A DNA stretch of 11,522 bases from UBA6165 sp044233745 (GTDB lineage Bacteria; Bacteroidota; Bacteroidia; Flavobacteriales_D; Crocinitomicaceae): contig JBIIJN010000077.1 in assembly GCA_044233745.1 (NCBI GenBank), forward strand, positions 1-11,522, in the 5' to 3' direction. Made by a program: the position numbers and the translations under genes. This document shows, one piece after another, positions 6,239 through 11,522 of this stretch (position 1 is its first letter; each line of letters starts with the position of its first letter). The notes under the pieces are model-generated. The model was not told the DNA's origin. It searched no databases and saw only the letters and a program-made list of their open reading frames with translations.

Positions 6239-6862
6239 TTATCTGGTCACCCATACCTTAAACACCATCATAACACGATTAGAAAACTCAACCCAACTCA
6301 TTTCTTGCCGTGAAGGACTATTTGGCCAAGGGTCTCTCAGAATCACTTTGTCTGGAATAGTGTTATTATTTAAATCTGTTGAATAATAAATTGCGGTTAA
6401 AACATAAGCATGACCAATTCCACCTTGCGGATTTGACAAGCCCACAATTAAAGGCCATTTATAGGCAAGGTTGTTAGTAATGTCATTAATACTCGTCAAA
6501 CCACTTTGACAAAAAATCTGAGAAACCCCTCCTTGATAATTTGGAGCCCAACCGCTCAAAGCATTCATAATCTGTTGTTGTCCTGCGGGTTGATCCACTA
6601 AATTTCCATATATTCTTTGTACTATCTGTTCTTGAGTAACATAAAGTCCATGATAATTAAGGACCATTTGAACGCATGCTGCCCAGCACCAGTTAGTCTG
6701 ACGTTGTCTACCTGAATGTTCAGCTGCCGCCCATGACTCAAATTCCTCAGTTGGAATTCCTGCAGAAAAATAGTTTGGACCAAGTTGAATGATACTTTGT
6801 CCAAAAGCTACGTCTGCATTTGAAATTGTCAAACAAAGTACAATTAGTCTTAATGTTTTCAT
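6239..6862 (-). CDS. Secreted papain-like cysteine protease (AvrRpt2/C39-like)
   Basis: A 207-residue protein when started at ATG 6862. A 15-codon extension to 6907 is possible, but the 6862 start places a signal peptide at the very N-terminus (MKTLRLIVLCLTISNADVAFG, likely cut before Gln22), so I prefer it. The mature part has QTNWCWAACVQMVLNYHG (55-72), the classic active-site block with nucleophile Cys59 and upstream Gln53 or Gln55 for the oxyanion hole; then GGIGHAYVLTAIYY (147-160) with catalytic His151, and LRDPWP (175-180) with Asp177. These three blocks in this order define the papain-like AvrRpt2/C39 group. Cys63 and Cys118 may form a disulfide after export. It stands alone: no toxin, transporter or immunity gene lies beside it. 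The substrate is unknown; export to the periplasm or outside is inferred from the signal peptide. Confidence 0.8.
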   Translation of the reverse strand: MKTLRLIVLCLTISNADVAFGQSIIQLGPNYFSAGIPTEEFESWAAAEHSGRQRQTNWCWAACVQMVLNYHGLYVTQEQIVQRIYGNLVDQPAGQQQIMNALSGWAPNYQGGVSQIFCQSGLTSINDITNNLAYKWPLIVGLSNPQGGIGHAYVLTAIYYSTDLNNNTIPDKVILRDPWPNSPSRQEMSWVEFSNRVMMVFKVWVTR

Positions 6863-7207
6863 ATACGTTTGATTTTGAACTTGTGGAAGTACATTTATCC
6901 AGGACAAGCGCGCACACCAAAATAAAAAAATTACAACAACCGAAATCCCAGCGCCTACAAATCTACTTCATCTCCCCCACAAAAAAACAGGATTAAGCCC
7001 CTTTTTTCATTTTTGTTCAATTCGCATGCAAATCAAGCCATACAGTTGAGTGGTGAAATACATTACAGTTCGTGGAATCCATTCTTTGGTGGTGGAAGTT
7101 TTGGTGGTGTATTAAGAAATAAAAACAGCATCCCACCGGCTTTCTCAATAGCCACAGCATCAAATTTACGTATCGTTGCAGGAATGATTACCCAAGGCTA
7201 GGAGTCC
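6863..7207. other. 345-base stretch without a convincing gene
   Basis: This lies between the protease start and the end of the small Cys-rich gene. A plus-strand frame is open from 6926 to a stop at 7201, but it has no ATG or GTG start that fits, only TTG at 7013, and its Gly-rich translation (around 7080-7115) matches nothing I recognise. A second short open frame runs on the minus strand through the same part, from about 7197 to about 7067. It could be a gene remnant or leader sequence. The part next to the protease (6863-6950) probably holds its promoter, but I see no good TAnnTTTG box. Confidence 0.4.
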
Positions 7208-7354
7208 CTATTTCTTCGGACAAGTTTTGCAGAATTTTCCTTTTTTCTTGTAGCTTTTGCAACATTTGGTTTTCTTTTCGTCGCAAGCACAAACTGCACG
7301 GTTTGATTCTAGGGGTAAAATGGATTCAAGAACTGGGAAATCGTAGTGACGCAT
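7208..7354 (-). CDS. Small Cys/Lys-rich protein, 48 residues
   Basis: ATG 7354 to TAG 7208 encodes 48 residues. The N-terminal half (MRHYDFPVLESILPLE) is plain; the second half is CACDEKKTKCCKSYKKKGKF (22-41) followed by CKTCPKK, so six Cys at 22, 24, 31, 32, 42 and 45 sit among many Lys. The spacing (C-x-C, CC, C-x2-C) suggests metal binding, though no defined zinc-finger pattern is met. Short proteins with a similar CCK...K-x-C-K-x-C-P-K tail occur in Bacteroidota as unnamed hypotheticals (from memory, not checked). No signal peptide is seen. A TAnnTTTG box with an overlapping inverted repeat sits just upstream. The codon pattern and Cys clustering argue for a real gene; function is not known. 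Confidence 0.6.
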   Translation of the reverse strand: MRHYDFPVLESILPLESNRAVCACDEKKTKCCKSYKKKGKFCKTCPKK

Positions 7355-7356
7355 CG

Positions 7357-7379
7357 TTGTTTAGAATAATTCTAAACAA
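7357..7379 (-). promoter_or_regulatory. Perfect inverted repeat at the start of the small Cys-rich gene
   Basis: Two perfect 10-base arms (TTGTTTAGAA and TTCTAAACAA) are separated by 3 bases. The repeat begins 2 bases upstream of the ATG at 7354 and overlaps the end of a TAnnTTTG -7 box at 7377-7384. It covers the expected transcription start, so it is placed like an operator or like a 5' RNA hairpin beside the start codon. No T-run follows, which argues against a terminator of the patatin gene. Confidence 0.55.
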
Positions 7380-7384
7380 AAGTA
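7377..7384 (-). promoter_or_regulatory. -7 promoter box (TACTTTTG) of the small Cys-rich gene
   Basis: An exact match to TAnnTTTG on the minus strand, ending 22 bases before the ATG at 7354. I see no TTTG or TTG at the usual -33 distance, so the promoter is incomplete or depends on an activator. Confidence 0.45.
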
Positions 7385-7392
7385 AGGCAATT

Positions 7393-8298
7393 TTAAATAG
7401 GTGCATGCATCATACCGAATTTTATTTTCATCAATTCGAATAAACGACCAAAATGTGCTGTTGAATGAATGAAATCTAGCGTATCATCTACCAGCGCTTT
7501 TAAGTTTTTTTCACTGGTATCGTCAATATCAGAAGAAGCTCTATTTAATTCTGGCTGCAAACGGAGGTAATAAAAATCGCGATCCACTTGGCTGATGTTG
7601 CTCAAATACTCATGTGCCCTACACACTTCATCTTCAACCCAGTCATTGCGGTCTTCTTTTCTGTAACCTGTGCCTAAAGAAATCATCAAAACCGTTTCTC
7701 CGGGATAGCACAATTTGGCGTAATTGTAAGCATATTTTCCTGGGTTTTTACAAGCCAACATACCATCTGCGAGTTCGTATTGCCGCATTTTTATGGGTGG
7801 ATAATAACCGGGAACGGCAGTGCTGGCAATGAGTGCTTCCGCCAGTGAAACCTCGGCGATGTCACTCGAGTTTTTCGTGAACAAATACGGCTCATTTTCA
7901 ACCAAATCAAAGCTCAAAAACATGAAATCTGGATACAAATCTGTCAACATCGTAGCACCAAAATTACTTTGCAGCACAACTTTTAGTGGATTATTGCCTC
8001 GGTTGTAGAATTCAGAAAACTCCTTTTTGAAAATATGAGACCCTTTTTGAAGATACAACTGCAACACATCTTGAACTTTAAATTGTTGCTTGCCCGAACG
8101 ATCTTTGTGCATCAATGAAGCACAGATTACACTCCCCGTTGATGAACCTGCGAACAAATCCACCAAGTCTGGAATAATAACATTTTTGCCGATGGCTTTG
8201 AAGTTCTCAACGATGTGGTCCAAAATCACCAATGGCACTATACCTTTGATTCCTCCGCCATCAATGGACAACACCACTCTATATCTCTTGTTTCGCAT
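7393..8298 (-). CDS. Patatin-like phospholipase
   Basis: A 301-residue protein from ATG 8298. The frame extends to a TTG at 8328, but that TTG overlaps the expected transcription start, so the ATG is preferred. The patatin fold is clear: oxyanion-hole motif DGGGIKG (residues 13-19), nucleophile elbow GSSTG with Ser53, and catalytic Asp178 in a D-G-M triplet where most patatins have D-G-G or D-G-A. The block ALIASTAVPGYYPP (155-168) before the Asp is typical too. It is predicted to hydrolyse acyl groups from phospholipids. No signal peptide or membrane segment is seen, so it is probably cytoplasmic. It resembles the stand-alone bacterial patatins; no nucleotide cyclase or other CBASS gene is nearby, so a CapV effector role is not supported. 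Divergent from the DUF4293 gene. Confidence 0.9.
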   Translation of the reverse strand: MRNKRYRVVLSIDGGGIKGIVPLVILDHIVENFKAIGKNVIIPDLVDLFAGSSTGSVICASLMHKDRSGKQQFKVQDVLQLYLQKGSHIFKKEFSEFYNRGNNPLKVVLQSNFGATMLTDLYPDFMFLSFDLVENEPYLFTKNSSDIAEVSLAEALIASTAVPGYYPPIKMRQYELADGMLACKNPGKYAYNYAKLCYPGETVLMISLGTGYRKEDRNDWVEDEVCRAHEYLSNISQVDRDFYYLRLQPELNRASSDIDDTSEKNLKALVDDTLDFIHSTAHFGRLFELMKIKFGMMHAPI

Positions 8299-8329
8299 AG
8301 CGCAATTTACACCTTTTAAAAGAGACAAA

Positions 8330-8337
8330 CAAAAATA
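8330..8337 (-). promoter_or_regulatory. -7 promoter box (TATTTTTG) of the patatin gene
   Basis: An exact TAnnTTTG match on the minus strand, about 31 bases before the preferred ATG at 8298. A 10-bp perfect palindrome (ATAACGTTAT, 8335-8344) overlaps its upstream edge. No clear -33 element is visible. Confidence 0.45.
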
Positions 8338-8430
8338 ACGTTATGCGTGCACAGATTTATAGCTTTTTTAGTGAGCTCATCTCAAGGTGCTGCTTGATTA
8401 AACCAAAAATAATTCGGTTCTTTGCAGACT

Positions 8431-8438
8431 TAATTTTG
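8431..8438 (+). promoter_or_regulatory. Possible -7 box (TAATTTTG) of the DUF4293/ABC-F unit
   Basis: An exact TAnnTTTG match just 4 bases before the ATG at 8443, which would give a nearly leaderless transcript. A weaker alternative is TTG at 8394-8396 with GTTCTTTG at 8417-8424, spaced 20 bases, giving a short normal leader. I cannot choose between them. Confidence 0.3.
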
Positions 8439-8442
8439 AGTT

Positions 8443-9039
8443 ATGTTACAACGCATTCAAACCTTATATTTATTGTTGTTTATAGTAATTTCAGCAACAC
8501 TCTTAGGCGGTATTCATATATTTGAATTCGCGGCAGAAGGTGCATATATCAAAGAAAAAATCTCTTTGCATGTAAACACAAGCCAAATAGAACTAGAGGG
8601 CAACTTGGCCATTCCCGCATCAGAATTGGAGTCTTTTAGCAATAAAATCAAAGCTTCTACACCCATAGCATTTGATAGCAACACGCAAGCGGTGAGTTAC
8701 TCGCGCATCTCTCCCCTGATTTTTTTCCAGGGCATTTTGGTACTGTTGAGTCTGGTGGTCATGTTTTCATACAAAAATTTAAAAAGACAAATGAACTTGG
8801 CTCGACTCTTATTTTTCCTCACCTTGCTTTATGTTACGCTCCATATGTTCTTGGCCTATTTTGCCTTGAATTACGCCCGCCCATTTATTGAAGAATTACC
8901 ATTAGACGATCTTCAAGTTTCACGCATTACGCAGCTCGGATTTTACTTGGTTTGCACTTTATTGCCTTTCACCTATATGGCTCAGTTGGGCATAAAAAGA
9001 GACTACAGTTTAATCAAATCCTTAGATCGCCTGCGCTAG
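8443..9039 (+). CDS. DUF4293 family membrane protein
   Basis: A 198-residue protein from ATG 8443, starting MLQRIQTLYLLL, the typical opening of the DUF4293 family. Four hydrophobic helices are visible at about 7-27, 92-110, 119-141 and 163-184, with a polar, probably periplasmic loop between the first two (28-90) and a basic C-terminus (KRDYSLIKSLDRLR) that is probably cytoplasmic. The family has no known function that I can cite. The gene is followed after 4 bases by the ABC-F gene, so the two are almost certainly co-transcribed; no ribosome-binding consensus is seen in the gap. Length and topology agree with the family. Confidence 0.85.
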   Translation: MLQRIQTLYLLLFIVISATLLGGIHIFEFAAEGAYIKEKISLHVNTSQIELEGNLAIPASELESFSNKIKASTPIAFDSNTQAVSYSRISPLIFFQGILVLLSLVVMFSYKNLKRQMNLARLLFFLTLLYVTLHMFLAYFALNYARPFIEELPLDDLQVSRITQLGFYLVCTLLPFTYMAQLGIKRDYSLIKSLDRLR

Positions 9040-9043
9040 AATT

Positions 9044-10912
9044 ATGAATTTTTTATCGGTTGAAGAAATTAGCAAAAGCTACGGAGAACGCATGTTGTTC
9101 TCGGGGCTCACATTCGGCATAGAACAAGGTCAGAAAGCCGCTCTAGTCGCCAAAAACGGCAGTGGAAAAACAACGCTCATGAACTGCATCATGGGCTTAG
9201 ATAATGTTGATGTTGGTCGTGTGGTTTGGCGCAAAGACATTCGCATCGCATATCTTTCGCAAAACAATCCAATGCCTGAAAACGCTTCGGTAATGGATGT
9301 TGTGTTGGACCATGAGATGCCACAAATCAAAGCGGTGAAAATCTACCAAGATGCTTTGAAATCGCAGGACAACGAGAAAATTGACCGAGCCTCACAGGTC
9401 ATGAACGATTTAAACGCTTGGGATATTGAACACCGCATTCAAGAAATTTTAGGCGTCTTGAATTTGGCAAACAACGACTTAACCGTCGGACAACTATCTG
9501 GTGGTCAGCGCAAAAGAATTTCATTGGCTAAGGTCTTGATCTCAGAGCCAGAATTTTTGGTACTCGATGAACCCACCAACCATTTGGATTTGGACATGAT
9601 TGAATGGCTTGAAAACTATCTTTCGAAGTCTAATTCTACCATTTTTATGGTAACCCACGACCGTTATTTTTTGGAAAACGTGTGCGATACCATTTATGAA
9701 TTGGATGCCAACACTTTATACAAATACAAGGGGAATTTCTCCTATTTCTTAGAGAAAAAAGCAGAGCGTCACGAGCAATTGGAATCAACCGTTGACAAAG
9801 CCAGAAACTTGATGCGCAAGGAATTGGACTGGGTTCGCCGTCAGCCCAAAGCACGCGGCACCAAACAAAAAGCGCGTTTGGATGCCTTTCAGGATACCAA
9901 AGCCATTGCCACACAGCGCATTGCTCAAGATGAAATGGGCATTCATATCAAAATGGAGCGCATGGGTTCGAAGATTTTGGAATTCCATAAAATTTCGAAA
10001 GCTTATCCCGGCAAAACCATAATTGATGATTTTTCATACGTATTCAAAAATCAAGAGCGCGTGGGAATCATTGGAAAAAACGGCGTAGGAAAAAGTACTT
10101 TTCTGAACATGATCAGCGGGGAAATTGAGCCCGACAAAGGGAAAGTAGTTGCGGGAGAAACCGTTGTATTTGGTTATTACAAACAGGAAAACATCATTCT
10201 ACCAAGCGACAAACGGGTTATTGAAGTGATTACAGATATTGCCGAATACATTCCACTAGAAAAAGGAAAACAACTCAGTGCCGCACAGTTTTTGGAACGC
10301 TTTCTTTTTCCGCGTTCGATGCATTGGAATTATGTCGATAAATTGAGCGGTGGTGAGAAAAATCGCTTGAAATTGATGACGGTATTGATGAAGAATCCAA
10401 ATTTTTTGATTCTCGATGAGCCAACCAATGATTTTGACATCTACACCATGACGGTTTTGGAAGACTATTTGACCAACTATCCGGGCTGTTTGATGATTGT
10501 TTCCCACGACCGCTATTTCATGGATAAATTGGTGGATCATGTGTTCTATTTTCAGGGAGATGGCAAGATCAAAGACATTTCAGGAAACTATACGGCCTAC
10601 CACCGCGAACGCATGCAAATGCAACAGGAAATGCAAAAAGCGGCCGCCAATCCTGTGAAAAAAGAGACCATTGACGAAACTGACCGCAATCCAAGTCGTG
10701 CGAAAAAATTGAGTTTCAAAGAAAAACTGGAATTCGATAATCTAGAAAGCGAAATTGCCGAACTGGAAGCGAAAAAAGAGGAACTCACAGAAAAATTATC
10801 TGATAGCAACCTTACTGGTGAAGAACTCAATGTTGTTTCTATGAATCTAACGAAGATCATGACACAAATCGAGCAAAAAACAGACCGTTGGTTGGAGTTG
10901 GCGGATGTTTAA
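9044..10912 (+). CDS. ABC-F ATPase, Uup-like
   Basis: A 622-residue soluble protein with two ABC ATPase domains and no membrane segments. Domain 1: Walker A AKNGSGKT (36-43, with Ala in place of the usual first Gly), signature LSGGQ (151-155), Walker B FLVLDEPTNH (171-180, catalytic Glu176) and switch His205. The linker (about 235-300) contains WVRRQPKARGTKQKAR (263-278), typical of Uup rather than EttA. Domain 2: GKNGVGKS (344-351), LSGGE (434-438), FLILDEPTND (454-463, Glu459) and His488. A charged C-terminal coiled coil (about 555-622) matches the extra Uup domain that binds nucleic acid. ABC-F proteins act on the ribosome; Uup is linked to ribosome function and to limiting transposon precise excision in Escherichia coli. 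Second gene of a unit with DUF4293. An antibiotic-resistance role is not suggested. Confidence 0.92.
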   Translation: MNFLSVEEISKSYGERMLFSGLTFGIEQGQKAALVAKNGSGKTTLMNCIMGLDNVDVGRVVWRKDIRIAYLSQNNPMPENASVMDVVLDHEMPQIKAVKIYQDALKSQDNEKIDRASQVMNDLNAWDIEHRIQEILGVLNLANNDLTVGQLSGGQRKRISLAKVLISEPEFLVLDEPTNHLDLDMIEWLENYLSKSNSTIFMVTHDRYFLENVCDTIYELDANTLYKYKGNFSYFLEKKAERHEQLESTVDKARNLMRKELDWVRRQPKARGTKQKARLDAFQDTKAIATQRIAQDEMGIHIKMERMGSKILEFHKISKAYPGKTIIDDFSYVFKNQERVGIIGKNGVGKSTFLNMISGEIEPDKGKVVAGETVVFGYYKQENIILPSDKRVIEVITDIAEYIPLEKGKQLSAAQFLERFLFPRSMHWNYVDKLSGGEKNRLKLMTVLMKNPNFLILDEPTNDFDIYTMTVLEDYLTNYPGCLMIVSHDRYFMDKLVDHVFYFQGDGKIKDISGNYTAYHRERMQMQQEMQKAAANPVKKETIDETDRNPSRAKKLSFKEKLEFDNLESEIAELEAKKEELTEKLSDSNLTGEELNVVSMNLTKIMTQIEQKTDRWLELADV

Positions 10913-10917
10913 TAAGA

Positions 10918-10963
10918 GGCGGTTAGTTGTTGGCGGTTAGCGGTTGGCGATTAGCGGTTGGCG
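10918..10963. repeat. 14-bp tandem repeat, 3.3 units
   Basis: Three consecutive 14-base units (GGCGGTTAGTTGTT, GGCGGTTAGCGGTT, GGCGATTAGCGGTT) and a partial GGCG start 6 bases after the ABC-F stop codon. They are followed by an imperfect direct repeat of AGCCAAGAGCTA and GCCAAAAGCTA (about 10971-11011). The repeats fill the 103-base space between two convergent genes; no clear terminator hairpin with a T-run is visible there. Confidence 0.8.
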
Positions 10964-11015
10964 AAAAAATAGCCAAGAGCTAAAGCGCAGCGAACTAAGC
11001 GCCAAAAGCTATCCA

Positions 11016-11417
11016 CTACTCCTGCTCGTGGTAATCCCCTATTTCGCTTTCTTCTTGCGTATCACCTGCCATTTCTTGTGCACGGGCTTGTTGTTCGGCC
11101 AAAGTCCATTTATCCGTGGCAGAGGTTTGCAACCAAACACCTTTTGAATTGCGCATTACCTGAACACCGAAACCCAAGTTTCTGAAAATAGATTCGAAAT
11201 CCGCAACGCTTGTAGATTGATCAAATTCGATTTTTTGTTTGGATGCCAAACCAAGCTCCGACCAAGTTTTATCATCAGAAAGCGCTTTCAAATCTCCCGA
11301 TAATTCACCAGAGTTGTGCGTTGAAGAATAAAAATCGAGGCGCAACAACCCAAAGAATTTTTGAAAATTCTCGTTTGTCGTAGCGAGTTGTTGTTCAGGA
11401 CCAATTGTGATATACAT
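11016..11417 (-). CDS. Conserved hypothetical protein, 133 residues
   Basis: Starts at ATG 11417 (the frame extends to TTG 11435, but that overlaps the -7 box, so ATG is chosen). No signal peptide or membrane segment is seen. The sequence has an N-terminal strand and helix with FFGLLRLDFYSS (21-32), a middle part with ADFESIFRNLGFGVQVMRNSKGVWLQTSATDKWTLAEQQ split over residues 72-110, and an acidic Glu-rich tail (115-133). The combination of a GVQV strand, GVWL and T-D-x-W-T-L-x-x-Q recalls an unnamed small-protein family common in Bacteroidota; this is from memory and gives no function. It is convergent with the ABC-F gene and has its own promoter. Confidence 0.75.
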   Translation of the reverse strand: MYITIGPEQQLATTNENFQKFFGLLRLDFYSSTHNSGELSGDLKALSDDKTWSELGLASKQKIEFDQSTSVADFESIFRNLGFGVQVMRNSKGVWLQTSATDKWTLAEQQARAQEMAGDTQEESEIGDYHEQE

Positions 11418-11432
11418 GATTATTTTTTTGAG

Positions 11433-11461
11433 CAAATTTAAGCTGTATGCCTACAACACAA
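11433..11461 (-). promoter_or_regulatory. Promoter of the 133-residue hypothetical gene
   Basis: The minus strand has TTG (11459-11461), 18 bases, then TAAATTTG (11433-11440), an exact TAnnTTTG -7 box. Transcription would start near 11426, leaving a leader of about 8-9 bases before ATG 11417. Confidence 0.5.
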
Positions 11462-11522
11462 CCTGACAAAAATCATGACCTGAGATGAATTTCAGCAAAA
11501 AACTACGTGAGAAAAATCAATT

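Noticed and set aside
7357..7379. Intrinsic terminator of the patatin gene
   Set aside because: The stem is AT-rich and no T-run follows on the minus strand; its overlap with a -7 box and nearness to an ATG fit an operator better.
7393..8298. Patatin as a CBASS effector (CapV-like)
   Set aside because: No nucleotide cyclase, Cap2 or Cap3 gene lies next to it; the neighbours are a small Cys-rich gene and DUF4293.
8328..8328. TTG start for the patatin protein 10 codons upstream
   Set aside because: It lies at the expected transcription start just after the -7 box, and the extra residues are not part of the patatin fold.
9044..10912. ABC-F protein as an antibiotic-resistance factor
   Set aside because: The linker and the C-terminal coiled coil are those of Uup, and the gene is in an operon with DUF4293, which points to a housekeeping role.

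Overview
The window looks like a piece of a Bacteroidota chromosome. The evidence is a DUF4293 membrane protein (a family I know only from this phylum), a Bacteroidota-type Uup-like ABC-F protein, weak or absent Shine-Dalgarno sequences, and several promoters matching the phylum's own consensus (TTTG or TTG, about 19-20 bases, then TAnnTTTG). GC content is low to moderate and changes sharply between segments.

Positions 1-6131, all on the minus strand, form an accessory, defence-type island. Reading in the direction of transcription (from 6131 down), it starts with a long type IIG restriction-modification gene of the Eco57I kind: an N-terminal nuclease, an adenine methylase with DPAVGSGHF and NPPY motifs, and a C-terminal target-recognition region. 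It is broken in frame at a run of seven A at 5021-5027. Next come a BRO-N/DinD-like gene (2272-1445) and two collinear KilA-N genes. The one at 1216-704 lacks its C-terminal part; the one at 655 downward is cut by the window edge. The BRO and KilA-N genes each have their own leader carrying the same 10-base element next to the transcription start. A structured dispersed repeat follows the restriction gene and again follows the BRO gene.

Positions 6132-8298 (minus strand) hold unrelated single genes: a secreted AvrRpt2/C39-like cysteine protease, about 345 bases without a convincing gene, a 48-residue Cys/Lys-rich small protein whose start region carries a perfect inverted repeat, and a patatin-like phospholipase.

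Positions 8443-10912 (plus strand) are a two-gene unit, DUF4293 followed 4 bases later by a Uup-like ABC-F ATPase. A short spacer with a 14-bp tandem repeat separates it from a convergent conserved hypothetical gene (11417-11016). This right half looks like ordinary core genome.

The most interesting part is the left island: a possibly phase-variable type IIG enzyme whose recognition half differs in base composition, beside BRO and KilA-N genes that appear to share a regulatory leader. Whether they act together is inference.
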